Source: CAYRGQ01 sp964423925
GTDB lineage: Bacteria > Bacteroidota > Bacteroidia > Sphingobacteriales > Sphingobacteriaceae
DNA length: 64,000 nt
Assembly (NCBI GenBank): GCA_964423925.1
Contig: CAYRGQ010000001.1
Span: 202,864 to 266,863, forward strand
Reading direction: 5' to 3'
Shown piece by piece: positions 7,431 through 16,414 of this stretch. Position 1 is the first letter of the stretch; every line of letters begins with the position of its first letter. A model generated the notes under the pieces. The model was not told the origin of the DNA. It saw only the letters and a list, made by a program, of their open reading frames with translations, and did not search any database. Made by a program: the position numbers and the translations under genes.

Positions 7431-8408
7431 TTAATCAGCTAACAGCAGTTCCCGCGCTGTCTTTTCGTCTTCCCGCATTTGTTCAGTCAGCTCCTCGATG
7501 GAGCCAAACCATTGGTCGTGGCGAATGAAGTGGAGGAACTTAACCCGCAGGGTTTTTCCGTATAGATCCCTATCAAAATCAAAGAGGTGCACCTCAATGC
7601 TTCTTTCTAAGCCGTCCACCGTGGGGCGGTTGCCAATATATCCCATGCCAGACGCAACTAAGGACGGCTGTTCGGGGCGGTAATCGCCGGTGATGACTTC
7701 TTGGGGCTGGATCACCGCTACCTCCACGGCATAAATGCCGTATGCAGGGATGAGTTTGTGGGTTTCGGGGATCTGCAGATTTGCGGTGGGAAAACCGATT
7801 TTTCGCCCTAGTTGGCTCCCCCGAACCACCGTTCCAGACAACAGGAAGGGATAACCCAAGTAACTGTTCGCTGTTTGTATGTCACCCTTGATGAGGGATT
7901 CGCGTATTTTCGTCGAGGACACGGCCACGTCCTCAATATCCTGTTCCGGAATCTGCTCGACTTCGTAGCCGTAGATGTCCGCAAATTTCAACAGATCAGG
8001 CAAGGAGCCGATTCTGTCCTTCCCAAAGTGATGGTCGTAACCGATTACGATTTTTCGTGTGCCGATTTTAGCGATCAAAATATCGCGGATATATTCCTCG
8101 GGCGACTGGTTGGAGAAATCGCGCGTGAACGGGGTGAGGATCAGATGGTCTATGCCGGCTTTGGCGATCAGATCGATCTTTTCGGACAAATCATTGATGA
8201 GGCGTAGGCTATCGTCTTCTGGGTGGAGAATGAGGCGTGGGTGGGGAAAGAACGTAAGCAAGACCGACTCCCCGTTGATTTCCTGCGCACACGTTTTTAG
8301 GGTGCTGAGTATCTTTTGGTGGCCGACATGGACACCGTCAAAGGTGCCGATGGTGACCACGGCATTGTCTAACGGTGTGAAATCGGCGATATCTCGGTAA
8401 ATCCTCAT
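7431..8408 (-). CDS. ribF: Bifunctional riboflavin kinase / FAD synthetase
   Basis: Converts riboflavin to FMN and then FAD in the cytosol. 325 residues. The N-terminal FAD synthetase (nucleotidyltransferase) half carries TIGTFDGVHVGHQKIL at residues 19-34, with the HxGH-like element, and SSTKIRESL at 164-172. The C-terminal riboflavin kinase half begins around 190 and contains GRKIGFPTANL (201-211). Last gene of the ftsX - DUF3098 - uppP - truB - ribF row; it has its own -7 element (8426-8433), so it may also be transcribed separately. Confidence 0.96.
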   Translation of the reverse strand: MRIYRDIADFTPLDNAVVTIGTFDGVHVGHQKILSTLKTCAQEINGESVLLTFFPHPRLILHPEDDSLRLINDLSEKIDLIAKAGIDHLILTPFTRDFSNQSPEEYIRDILIAKIGTRKIVIGYDHHFGKDRIGSLPDLLKFADIYGYEVEQIPEQDIEDVAVSSTKIRESLIKGDIQTANSYLGYPFLLSGTVVRGSQLGRKIGFPTANLQIPETHKLIPAYGIYAVEVAVIQPQEVITGDYRPEQPSLVASGMGYIGNRPTVDGLERSIEVHLFDFDRDLYGKTLRVKFLHFIRHDQWFGSIEELTEQMREDEKTARELLLAD

Positions 8409-8425
8409 CCTGCGCTAATTTTGTG

Positions 8426-8433
8426 CAAAGGTA
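8426..8433 (-). promoter_or_regulatory. Probable -7 promoter element of ribF
   Basis: TACCTTTG on the minus strand, matching TAnnTTTG, ends 17 bases before the ribF start codon. No TTTG is visible at the expected -33 distance, so this is a weaker call. Confidence 0.45.
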
Positions 8434-8475
8434 ATGGTTTTAGGTGCTTGTAGGAAATGTTTCTACCCGATCGGG

Positions 8476-9192
8476 TCAGGTCTGCTCGTCGCGGGGCAAA
8501 GTTTTAATACTTGCCACCAAATCGTCTAGCGTCCACGCCTCGGTCACGGTAAAGGATCCACTTCGTGTCCGGCATAACGATCCCAAGTGGGCACCAATGC
8601 CCAGTGCGCGGCCGAAGTCATGTGCGAGGGAACGGATGTAGGTGCCTTTGCTGCAGACAACCCTGAAATGAACCGCCGGAAGCTCCATGCGGGTAATCTC
8701 AAAAGCGGAGATGGTGACGCTTCGGGCCTTCATTTCTACGTTTTCGCCGCGCCGCGCTTTCTCGTAGACGCGTTCGCCACCCATCCGAATAGCCGAATGG
8801 GCCGGCGGAAATTGTGCGATAGGCCCGATGAACCGCTCCGTGGTCTGCTGTATCGCTTCGTCGGTGATGCCGGATAGGTCGAATCGCTCATCGATTTCAG
8901 TTTCCAGATCATAAGAGGGGGTAGTAGCCCCCAATATGATGGAGCCTGTGTATTCTTTTTCCTCGGCCTGAAACTGGTCGATGCGCTTGGTAAATTTCCC
9001 GGTGCATATGACCAGCAAGCCAGTAGCCAGCGGATCCAAGGTGCCAGCGTGGCCGATCTTAAACCGCTTCGGCAGGTCTAAATGGCTAATCAGTGTTCGT
9101 TTGATCTTATTGACCGCTTGGAAGGAAGTCCAGCCCAAGGGTTTGTCCACGAGGAGTACCTTGCCTTCCAGGTATTCGTCCTGAAATCCCAT
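8476..9192 (-). CDS. truB: tRNA pseudouridine(55) synthase
   Basis: Makes the universal pseudouridine 55 in the T-loop of tRNAs. 238 residues with the start at 9192 (MGFQDEYLEG), 2 bases after the uppP stop; an upstream in-frame extension lies inside uppP and is rejected. Catalytic Asp53 is in GHAGTLDPLATGLL (47-60); the substrate-binding VDKPLGWTSF and CSKGTYIRSLAHDFG blocks are present. It lacks a long C-terminal PUA domain, like many short Bacteroidota TruBs. Confidence 0.95.
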   Translation of the reverse strand: MGFQDEYLEGKVLLVDKPLGWTSFQAVNKIKRTLISHLDLPKRFKIGHAGTLDPLATGLLVICTGKFTKRIDQFQAEEKEYTGSIILGATTPSYDLETEIDERFDLSGITDEAIQQTTERFIGPIAQFPPAHSAIRMGGERVYEKARRGENVEMKARSVTISAFEITRMELPAVHFRVVCSKGTYIRSLAHDFGRALGIGAHLGSLCRTRSGSFTVTEAWTLDDLVASIKTLPRDEQT

Positions 9193-9194
9193 CG

Positions 9195-10001
9195 TTAAAG
9201 AAAAGTATATACCACTACGAATACGCCTAGGATAACGCAGTAGATGGAGAAATAAGTCAGTTTGGCTTTTTTGACAAAGGCAATCATCCACCGGCAGGCG
9301 AACAGGCCGGACACGAAAGCAGCTATGAACCCGACCAGTAGGGGCAACAGGTCAAACTGCTCGGAACCGGTCAAGCCTTCCGTTTCGGCATCGATGTACA
9401 TTTTGGCAGTTGCGCCCAAGATTAGGGGTAATACCATCAAAAAAGAGAACCGTGCGGCCTTGGATTTGTCGTCGCCTAACAGAATCGACGTGGCGATTGT
9501 GGATCCGGAGCGGGAAATGCCCGGAAAAAGTGCCGCGACGGCTTGGGCCAGGCCGATCACGAACGAATCGCGAAAGGTGACGTCTTTTCCGGTTTTTTTG
9601 GCCTTGTCGGCAAAAAACAACAGGGTGGCCGTCACTAATAGCATAAACCCCACAAGCCGCAAGCTGGAAAACAAGTCCTCAAGAGTGTCCATCAGGAAGA
9701 GGCCGACGAGCGCGGCGGGGATCATCGATAGCACCACCATGAGCGCAAAGCGGGTCTCCTCGTTCCACTTGAATTGGAATAGCCCCCGGATTATCTGCCA
9801 GATATCTTTACGAAATACGACGATTGTGCTCAACGCCGTAGCAAAATGCAGCACGATGGCAAAAAGTAAGTTGTCTTCGTCGCTGTACTTTAGACCCAGC
9901 AATTCCTGGGCAATCACGATATGACCGCTCGATGAGACCGGAAGGAATTCAGTCAACCCTTGGACGATGCCAACGATCAACGCTTTGATAATTTCCGCCA
10001 T
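9195..10001 (-). CDS. uppP: Undecaprenyl-diphosphatase (BacA/UppP)
   Basis: Polytopic inner-membrane phosphatase that recycles undecaprenyl diphosphate to the monophosphate carrier for peptidoglycan and surface polysaccharides; overexpression gives bacitracin resistance in other bacteria. 268 residues with about eight hydrophobic segments. Catalytic motifs intact: QGLTEFLPVSSSGH at residues 14-27 (QxxxE) and PGISRSGST at 160-168. Starts one base overlapping the stop of the DUF3098 gene. Confidence 0.96.
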   Translation of the reverse strand: MAEIIKALIVGIVQGLTEFLPVSSSGHIVIAQELLGLKYSDEDNLLFAIVLHFATALSTIVVFRKDIWQIIRGLFQFKWNEETRFALMVVLSMIPAALVGLFLMDTLEDLFSSLRLVGFMLLVTATLLFFADKAKKTGKDVTFRDSFVIGLAQAVAALFPGISRSGSTIATSILLGDDKSKAARFSFLMVLPLILGATAKMYIDAETEGLTGSEQFDLLPLLVGFIAAFVSGLFACRWMIAFVKKAKLTYFSIYCVILGVFVVVYTFL

Positions 10002-10240
10002 TAACCGTTGTCGTGATGTTTAGGTTTGACCAGGATAGCAACGACGCCCAAGGCAAAGCCCGCGACTACTACCATAGGCGCTAAGGTGATTTTGGTGAAA
10101 CTATAGATGTCGTCCGAACCCATCATAAGCAGGAATCCGAGAATCACGACGGCAATGCTGGCAATGAAGAGCTGATAGTTGCGTTTGCCGAATACGAGCG
10201 TGGATTTCTTATTGGGAGGCGTTGGATTTAGTTTTGACAT
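10001..10240 (-). CDS. DUF3098 family membrane protein
   Basis: A 79-residue protein with two predicted membrane helices (about residues 22-42 and 50-70) between a Pro/Lys-rich N-terminus and a short charged C-terminus. The FGKRNYQLFIASIAVVILGFLLM pattern with MGSDDIYSFTKITLAP matches DUF3098, a Bacteroidota family of unknown function nearly always found between ftsX and uppP. The constant linkage suggests a part in cell wall or division, but no activity is known. Overlaps uppP by one base. Confidence 0.88.
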   Translation of the reverse strand: MSKLNPTPPNKKSTLVFGKRNYQLFIASIAVVILGFLLMMGSDDIYSFTKITLAPMVVVAGFALGVVAILVKPKHHDNG

Positions 10241-10254
10241 TAGTCGCTATATTT

Positions 10255-11133
10255 TTATCGGTACAATTCATTTGATTTTAAGCGCAGGTATTTACTCACC
10301 GCGAAATAGGTGCTCAATCCGGAAATCAGAATGCCAAGCAGGACGATTCCCACGAAAATAGCGGCAAACTCATACCAGTCGCGCAGGAACACAAGTTCGG
10401 GCAATTCGCGCTGCGACAGTTGCAGGATGGCGAGCAACAGCAGGATGGCAATCAGCGCGCCTAGTAGGCCGTGCAAAATGCCATATCCCAAAAACGGACG
10501 CCGGATAAACCCCTTGGTAGCGCCCACCATTTGCATACTTTTAATGAGGAAACGTTGCGAGTATATGGATAGTCGAATGGTGTTGTTAATCAGTGCGATA
10601 GCGATGAGTAGCAATACCAAGGTAAATGCCAACACGACAAGGCCGATAATCCGGATGTTTTGGTTTACCATATCGATCAGCGATTCTTGGTACACCACTT
10701 CGTTGACATGCTGGTTCGCAGATAATTTGCTGATAAAATGTTCGATACTATCGGTATTGGCGTATTCCGCCTTGAGGTAGATGTCGATGGAAGAAAGCAG
10801 GGGATTGTGCCCTAGGAATTCGACAAAATCCTCACCTAAGTCCATGGCTAGGTTCTTTGCGGCCTCTTCCTTGCTGATGTAGTGCGACCGAAGGACGTAC
10901 GGATCAGCGTTCACGTTTTTTTGCAACGCCAGCACATCGCCCTCGCTGACCCCTTCGTTGACGATCAGGTTGAGTACAATATTCTCCTTGACGTAGTTTG
11001 ACAGGTTTTTGGCGTGTACCAAAATCAATCCGAGCAATCCCGTCATCAGCAAGACCAAAGCGATGCTGACGACAGTCGAGACGTAAACCGATTTGGTTTT
11101 TTTGGATGAGGTACTCAATTCATAATTTTCCAT
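10255..11133 (-). CDS. ftsX: Cell division protein FtsX (permease subunit)
   Basis: 292 residues with the start at 11133 (MENYELSTSS); a 43-codon upstream extension runs through a strong hairpin and is rejected. FtsX with FtsE forms an ABC-type complex that activates periplasmic or cell-wall amidases at division. Topology fits: one N-terminal helix (about 22-45), a ~120-residue periplasmic domain, then three helices in the FtsX permease domain (about 160-290). ftsE is not adjacent, as is common in this phylum. First gene of the minus-strand row to ribF. A TATTTTCG element (11154-11161, minus) is a possible variant -7 box. Confidence 0.93.
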   Translation of the reverse strand: MENYELSTSSKKTKSVYVSTVVSIALVLLMTGLLGLILVHAKNLSNYVKENIVLNLIVNEGVSEGDVLALQKNVNADPYVLRSHYISKEEAAKNLAMDLGEDFVEFLGHNPLLSSIDIYLKAEYANTDSIEHFISKLSANQHVNEVVYQESLIDMVNQNIRIIGLVVLAFTLVLLLIAIALINNTIRLSIYSQRFLIKSMQMVGATKGFIRRPFLGYGILHGLLGALIAILLLLAILQLSQRELPELVFLRDWYEFAAIFVGIVLLGILISGLSTYFAVSKYLRLKSNELYR

Positions 11134-11251
11134 GTTTGGAAATGTTTTGCCTGCGAAAATAACGATTACGGTTGAGATATCCCAACAGTGCGGCGACAGG
11201 TTTTCGCCAGTTTCGCTGCCGCAATTACCGCGCCTTATTTCATCATAAACG

Positions 11252-11281
11252 ACAAAAACCACTCGGGGAGGTGGTTTTTGT
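11252..11281. terminator. Perfect 11-bp inverted repeat, probable bidirectional terminator
   Basis: ACAAAAACCAC (11252-11262) and GTGGTTTTTGT (11271-11281) are exact reverse complements around an 8-base loop, with T-rich arms on both strands. It lies upstream of ftsX and downstream of the kinase-like gene, both on the minus strand, so it most simply ends the kinase transcript. The 290 bases from 11134 to 11424 contain no gene; two weaker hairpins (CCTGAG/CTCAGG, 11361-11383; CCTAC/GTAGG near 11408-11426) lie between it and the kinase stop. Confidence 0.7.
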
Positions 11282-11424
11282 CACTCGAATAATCGTTGTC
11301 TGGCACGACGGCTCCCATCGTGTATTATTAGATGTTTGAGCGGAGTAGGCGTAATTGCTTCCTGAGCTACGATAAATCTCAGGTTCATTTCTTACAATCG
11401 GGTTTACCCTACAAGCATAGTAGG

Positions 11425-12309
11425 TTAGCCGAAAGTACGCACGATTGCGTCGATTTGGGGCATGTAAGCCTGACCGAACAGGTTGAGGTGCACCAATAAG
11501 GGGTATAGGTTATACAGGTCCACGCGTGCTTGCCAGCCGGTGGCCAGCGGTAAGGTTTCTTCGTACGCGCGATAAAAACCTTCGCCAAAACCACCAAACA
11601 GCCGTGTCATAGCGATATCGGCCTCGCGATGTCCGTGATAAATGGCTGGGTCGATCAGTACGGGTGTCCCGTCAGTCCGCGCTATCCAGTTGCCGGCCCA
11701 CAGGTCTCCGTGGACCAACGCAGGCGGTTCGCTCGGGAAAATATCCGGCAGCTTTTCGTAGAGTTTCTCGAATCGACTCACCAGGGCCGCGTCGATCAAG
11801 TTGGCCTTTTGGGCTGCCCGCACTTGCTTATCCAGGCGTTCGCGAATAAAGAACGTCGTCCAATCCTCGTGCTGAGTATTGTGCTGGGGCAACGTGCCTA
11901 TAAAGTTATCATGGTCGAGCCCGAAGGATGTTTGGTGTTCCCGGTGCAGTGTGGCCAGCAATCTTCCCAGTCGTGTGGAAGCTCGCTCGGTACGAGCCGC
12001 AGGTTCAATCCATTCCATCAGTAGGAACGCTGCTCCCTGCGCCTGGCCGGCCGAAATAACGGTGGGCACGGATGTAGGCAATGCGCGGCGGAGACGCGCC
12101 AATCCCAAAGACTCTGCGGTAAACATACGGATTGAATCCGCGTGCGTATTGACCTTGACAAAAAATGCAAGTCGTTCGGTATCGATGCGATACGCTTGGT
12201 TGATGTCGCCACCCGATACGGGATGCAAGCTTTTAATGTGCTCGCTCTTCCCCGCTACGGCCCAGACTTGGTGCTGCAGGGTATCCAGCAGGGTTTTGGA
12301 GATAAACAT
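11425..12309 (-). CDS. Fructosamine kinase family protein (aminoglycoside-phosphotransferase fold)
   Basis: A 294-residue cytosolic kinase-like protein. Fructosamine 3-kinase homologues phosphorylate ketosamine adducts on proteins or free amines so that the sugar falls off; bacterial members often prefer ribulosamines. Seen: the nucleotide-loop region VSGGDINQAYRI, the lysine in AFFVKVN, catalytic HGDLWAGNW (200-208) and metal-binding Asp220 in VLIDPAIYHGHREADIAM, the signature of the family. It stands alone, divergent from the M16 peptidase gene. Confidence 0.88.
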   Translation of the reverse strand: MFISKTLLDTLQHQVWAVAGKSEHIKSLHPVSGGDINQAYRIDTERLAFFVKVNTHADSIRMFTAESLGLARLRRALPTSVPTVISAGQAQGAAFLLMEWIEPAARTERASTRLGRLLATLHREHQTSFGLDHDNFIGTLPQHNTQHEDWTTFFIRERLDKQVRAAQKANLIDAALVSRFEKLYEKLPDIFPSEPPALVHGDLWAGNWIARTDGTPVLIDPAIYHGHREADIAMTRLFGGFGEGFYRAYEETLPLATGWQARVDLYNLYPLLVHLNLFGQAYMPQIDAIVRTFG

Positions 12310-12389
12310 GGTTAAAAGTATGCATTTTAAAAGCGCCTTCCCAATCCTGTCGGGCTGTTAAAAATATTTCGAAGTGTTATTTAAATAGT

Positions 12390-12397
12390 TAAATTTG
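12390..12397 (+). promoter_or_regulatory. Probable -7 element for the M16 peptidase gene
   Basis: TAAATTTG matches TAnnTTTG and ends 38 bases before the chosen ATG. The region upstream is AT-rich and includes the palindrome TATTTAAATA (12378-12387). A clear -33 TTTG is missing (TTTCG at 12367-12371 is the nearest). Confidence 0.5.
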
Positions 12398-12435
12398 TTT
12401 GTACGAAAACCGTGCTTCAGACAAAAAATCAGACA

Positions 12436-15288
12436 ATGAGGAAACAACAATTACCCAACCGGCTTTTCGTCCTTTTGATGGCGGTTTCGGCTATGTACAG
12501 TACGTGGGCCCATGCCGAGAATCATCTACCTACCCGCACCCAGGATACCCTGGCGTGGGATACCCAACTCCCTTTCGACGATGGCGTGTTGGTCGGCAAG
12601 CTCGATAACGGCTTCGAGTATTACATCCGCAAAAATGTTGAGCCAAAGGATCGCGTGGTGATGTACCTGGCCACTAAAGTGGGCTCCATCCTGGAAACGG
12701 ACGACGAACTCGGCCTCGCGCACTTCATGGAACACATGAATTTCAATGGTACCAAGAATTTTCCGAAGAACGAGCTTATTCACTATTTGCAGAGTGCCGG
12801 CGTACGGTTTGGTTCGGATCTAAACGCCTATACGGGCTTCGAGCAAACCGTTTACCAGTTACCCATACCGTCCGATGATCTCGAGCTCCTGCAAAACGGA
12901 CTTCAGGTGCTTCGGGATTGGGCACAAGATGCGCTGCTCGATGAGGAAGAGATTGATAAGGAGCGGGGTGTGGTGCTTGAGGAGATGGGCGGAAGTAGGG
13001 GAGCCATGCAGCGCATGCAGGACCAGTACTTGCCGATGATCTTCAACGGATCGCGCTACGCTGATCGACTGCCCATCGGTACCAAGGACGTGATTTCGAA
13101 TTTTGACTACCAAACCTTGCGCGATTTTCATAAAAAATGGTATCGCCCTGATTTGCAAGCCCTTATTGTTGTGGGCGATATTGACGTGGAGGAGATGGAA
13201 GCCCAAATCAAGGCGCTTTTCGGTGACCTGAAAACGCCGGAGAACCCGCCAGAGCGTCCCGAGTTTGGCGTGGAGCTTCTAGGCAAAAACCAGTTTTTGG
13301 CGGTAACCGATCCTGAAATGACGGCTACCGTCATGCAAGTGTTCATCAAGCATCCCGAAAAAAAGGTGACGGCGGTAGGTGACTTCAGGCATAGCGTTAA
13401 GCGCAATCTGTTCAACCAGATCGTGTCTAATCGCTTCAGCGAGCTTACCCGTCAGGCGGATCCGCCCTTCATTCAGGGCGGCGGCAGTATCGGTAATTTG
13501 ATGTACGGGCTAGACGCCCTGAACATGCTGTTGGTGGCGAAACCCGGTGAGCTTGAGCGGGGCGCCAAGGCGGTGCTAACGGAGTTTGAACGTATCAAGC
13601 GACATGGTTTGACGGCAAGCGAACTGGAGCGGGCAAAAAGTAATTACCTCACGCAACTGGAAGCACAATATAACGAGCGCGACAAGCGCCAATCCGACAG
13701 TTATGTGCAATCATACCTAAACCATTTTCTGGATGGCGATCCAAGCCTTAGCAATGAGGATAGCTATCGTATTTCCAAGTCGCTCGTTGCTACCATTGGT
13801 ATTGAAGAGATAAACCAGCTGATCGACGACTATTATACCGACGTCAACCGCGATATCCTGATCATGGCTCCGGAACGCGATAAGTCTAGCCTGCCCGCCG
13901 AAGCGGAAGTTGTGCAATGGGTAGCCCAGGTCGAAGCTTCCGATATTGAGGCTTATACGGATAATGTGGCCGACCAGCCTCTCTTAAAGGAGATGCCCGA
14001 GGGCGGGAAGGTAGTTTCGCGCGCGGAGCATACATCCATCGGATTGATTGACCTGAAACTGGATAATGGCGTGCGTGTATTGCTAAAACCCACGGACTTC
14101 AAGAACGATGAAATACGGATGACGGCGACCAGTCCGGGCGGCACCTCGCTCTACGACGATAAGGATTATTTCTCAGCCGCATATGCCACATCGTTGGTCG
14201 TCAACAGCGGGTTGGCCGACTACGACGCTACGCAGTTTAATAACTATCGTGCGGGCAAGCGCGTATCCGTGTCGCCCTATATCCAAGAGCGCTCGCAAGG
14301 CTTCTCCGCATCGAGTGGCAAGCAGGATCTGCCTACGGCGTTTGAGCTGATCTACTTGTATTATACGGCACCTCGAATCGACGTGGAGGCGGTTGAAGGC
14401 TTGCTGAGCCGTACGCGGGCTTCCCTGGCCAACCGGGCCGACGACCCAAGCGCCGTCTTTGCCGATACGATTAACTTTACGCTCTATGGGGATAACATCC
14501 GCCGCAACACGATTACCGTGCCTCAGCTGGAACAAATCGACGCCCAACGAGCGTTCGATATTTATCGTGAGCGTTTCTCCGACGCGTCGGCATTGACCGT
14601 GACGATTGTCGGTAGTTTTACGGAGGAGGAGATCACCCCATTGATCGAGCAGTACCTCGGCGCCTTGACGGCACCTGGGCGAAACGATCAAGCGCGCGAC
14701 CTCCATATTTATCCCCCTGCCACAGGGGTGGCGAAGACTGTTTATCGTGGGCAAGAGCCAGAGAAGGCTAGCGTCAGGCTGATGTATTATGGCGACTATG
14801 ATTACTCGCTGGAGGAGAACATGCAATTGGATGCACTTGAAAGCGTGTTGAACATCAAGTTGATCGAGCGTCTCCGCGAAGCGGAGAGCGGCGTATACGG
14901 CGTCGCTGCCAGCTCTTCCTATTCCAAGGAGCCACGCGGGCGCTATTCCTTCGGTGTGTACTTTGGTACGAGTCCCGCCAAGGTAGCCGACTTAACGGCT
15001 TCGGCGCTTGATGAAATCAATAAGATTCGTCAAGTAGGTCCGGATCCGGTGGACCTCGATAAGTTTAAGATCGAACAGCGTCGTGTGCTGGAGGTACAAC
15101 TGAAGGAAAATGGTTTCTGGCTAGGCCATATCGCCAATGCGGTAGACAAAGGCGAGGACCCAGCCTACATCCTAAGCTATCTAGAAGACTTGGAAAAAGT
15201 GACCGTAGAGAGTGTAAAAGCCATTGCCAACAAGTACCTCGTGCAGGAACGCATGTACAACTTCGTGCTATTGCCCGAAACGCCCTAA
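12436..15288 (+). CDS. M16 family zinc metallopeptidase (insulinase/pitrilysin type), two-repeat, secreted
   Basis: A 950-residue periplasmic or surface protease. The start at 12436 (MRKQQLPNRLFVLLMAVSAM) gives a signal peptide; an ATG 8 codons upstream is possible but adds charged residues. The inverted zinc motif HFMEH is at 96-100 with the third ligand Glu176 in KERGVVLEE, in the N-terminal active M16 half (about 50-500). A second, inactive M16 half (about 530-930) begins near GLIDLKLDNGVRVLL. Such enzymes degrade unfolded peptides. It is monocistronic, ended by the terminator at 15327-15356. Confidence 0.94.
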   Translation: MRKQQLPNRLFVLLMAVSAMYSTWAHAENHLPTRTQDTLAWDTQLPFDDGVLVGKLDNGFEYYIRKNVEPKDRVVMYLATKVGSILETDDELGLAHFMEHMNFNGTKNFPKNELIHYLQSAGVRFGSDLNAYTGFEQTVYQLPIPSDDLELLQNGLQVLRDWAQDALLDEEEIDKERGVVLEEMGGSRGAMQRMQDQYLPMIFNGSRYADRLPIGTKDVISNFDYQTLRDFHKKWYRPDLQALIVVGDIDVEEMEAQIKALFGDLKTPENPPERPEFGVELLGKNQFLAVTDPEMTATVMQVFIKHPEKKVTAVGDFRHSVKRNLFNQIVSNRFSELTRQADPPFIQGGGSIGNLMYGLDALNMLLVAKPGELERGAKAVLTEFERIKRHGLTASELERAKSNYLTQLEAQYNERDKRQSDSYVQSYLNHFLDGDPSLSNEDSYRISKSLVATIGIEEINQLIDDYYTDVNRDILIMAPERDKSSLPAEAEVVQWVAQVEASDIEAYTDNVADQPLLKEMPEGGKVVSRAEHTSIGLIDLKLDNGVRVLLKPTDFKNDEIRMTATSPGGTSLYDDKDYFSAAYATSLVVNSGLADYDATQFNNYRAGKRVSVSPYIQERSQGFSASSGKQDLPTAFELIYLYYTAPRIDVEAVEGLLSRTRASLANRADDPSAVFADTINFTLYGDNIRRNTITVPQLEQIDAQRAFDIYRERFSDASALTVTIVGSFTEEEITPLIEQYLGALTAPGRNDQARDLHIYPPATGVAKTVYRGQEPEKASVRLMYYGDYDYSLEENMQLDALESVLNIKLIERLREAESGVYGVAASSSYSKEPRGRYSFGVYFGTSPAKVADLTASALDEINKIRQVGPDPVDLDKFKIEQRRVLEVQLKENGFWLGHIANAVDKGEDPAYILSYLEDLEKVTVESVKAIANKYLVQERMYNFVLLPETP

Positions 15289-15326
15289 CAGCTATATAAG
15301 CGTACTTACGTACACCGAATTAACAC

Positions 15327-15356
15327 GCATCGGGCCTGTCGGTCCGATGCTTTTTT
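15327..15356 (+). terminator. Rho-independent terminator of the M16 peptidase gene
   Basis: A 10-bp stem, GCATCGGGCC / GGTCCGATGC with one G-U wobble, a 4-base loop TGTC, and a run of six Ts, 38 bases after the stop codon. The remaining 137 bases to the bestrophin start contain nothing recognisable. Confidence 0.9.
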
Positions 15357-15493
15357 GTTTTGTTTTTCACGGCAAAATTGAGTAACTTCCTGCCTCTTTT
15401 TCCTAGCCGCCGCTTTAGGTTGGCAGGCAGTTTTGTTTCTTTTCGGGATGTGGTCTTCCATGGACTTAGTCTCTCGTAAATCGGTATTTGTAT

Positions 15494-16414
15494 ATGATTG
15501 TTAGATCTCGCGAAAAGTGGTTTCGCATGTTGTTTGTTTGGCATGGCTCGGTATTGGCGACGATATTGCCGCGCCTGATCATCCTGTTGGTATTTTCCAT
15601 TTTGATCTACCAGAATCACGGACGCATTTTTGATTACAAGATTTCGCTCAATCCAACGGCGTTTATGCTCATTGGTGTTGCGTTGGCAATATTCCTTGGG
15701 TTTTGTAATACAGCGGCTTATGACCGTTTCTGGGAGGCGCGGATCCTATGGGGCAATCTGCTTAACGATAGTAGGTCGCTCGTACGGCAGGGGTCTTCTT
15801 TCGTGTCCCCGCGCCACCGCGATGATGACTTGCCTAATTTCGTTCGAATGGTTACTGCCTTCGCATTCGCGATCAAGCACCAGCTGCGCGAGACCGACCC
15901 GAGCGAGGATTTGAAACGTCTGTTGCCGACCGACATGGCAAATCGATTGGCCGGGAAGACATTTATCCCGCCGCTGATACTGAACGAGCTTGGAGCATGG
16001 CTGGCTAGCAAAGCCGAGGCTGGAAGAATCGATTCCATCACGAAAATGGGTATCGACAATAACCTCAACAAGCTGTCTGATTCGTTGGGCGGGTGTGAAC
16101 GCATTGCCAACACGCCCATTCCATATCCCTACCATGTGTTGCTGCACCGTACCGTCTACATCTATTGTTTCCTTTTGCCCTTTGGGTTGGTGGATACTAT
16201 CGGATGGATGACGCCTGTGATTGTCACCTTTATCGGCTACACATTCATCGCGCTGGACGCCATCGTGGAGGAAATCAGCGATCCTTTTGGTACCGAACCC
16301 AATGACCTCGCACTCGACCAGATTTGCGATACGATTGAGAGCTCGCTGGCCGAATTAGGCGGACTTCCCATTCCCGAAAAATCGGCCGTGGTAGATCGGT
16401 ATTACGCGAACTAG
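15494..16414 (+). CDS. Bestrophin family (RFP-TM/UPF0187) ion channel protein
   Basis: A 306-residue membrane protein of the bacterial bestrophin group, which form pentameric ion channels (bacterial homologues such as KpBest conduct cations). Visible: the early hydrophobic segment WHGSVLATILPRLIILLVFSILIY, the conserved helix after it (NPTAFMLIGVALAIFLGFCNTAAYDRFWEAR), and a C-terminal pair of helices followed by EISDPFGTEPNDLALD, the Bestrophin signature acidic cluster. The ATG at 15494 is preferred to a TTG two codons upstream. Its stop codon directly abuts the stop of the convergent xer gene. Confidence 0.9.
   Translation: MIVRSREKWFRMLFVWHGSVLATILPRLIILLVFSILIYQNHGRIFDYKISLNPTAFMLIGVALAIFLGFCNTAAYDRFWEARILWGNLLNDSRSLVRQGSSFVSPRHRDDDLPNFVRMVTAFAFAIKHQLRETDPSEDLKRLLPTDMANRLAGKTFIPPLILNELGAWLASKAEAGRIDSITKMGIDNNLNKLSDSLGGCERIANTPIPYPYHVLLHRTVYIYCFLLPFGLVDTIGWMTPVIVTFIGYTFIALDAIVEEISDPFGTEPNDLALDQICDTIESSLAELGGLPIPEKSAVVDRYYAN

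Noticed and set aside
9262..9924. 220-codon open frame antisense to uppP
   Set aside because: Shadow of a membrane protein gene; the translation has no hydrophobic or domain pattern of its own.
11285..11424. Structured RNA gene (tRNA, SRP RNA or tmRNA) between the kinase-like gene and ftsX
   Set aside because: Several weak hairpins but no cloverleaf, T-loop GGTTC consensus, SRP tetraloop or tmRNA tag; no support for a known RNA.
14173..14826. 217-codon antisense frame within the M16 peptidase gene
   Set aside because: No family resemblance, and the M16 frame is complete across it.
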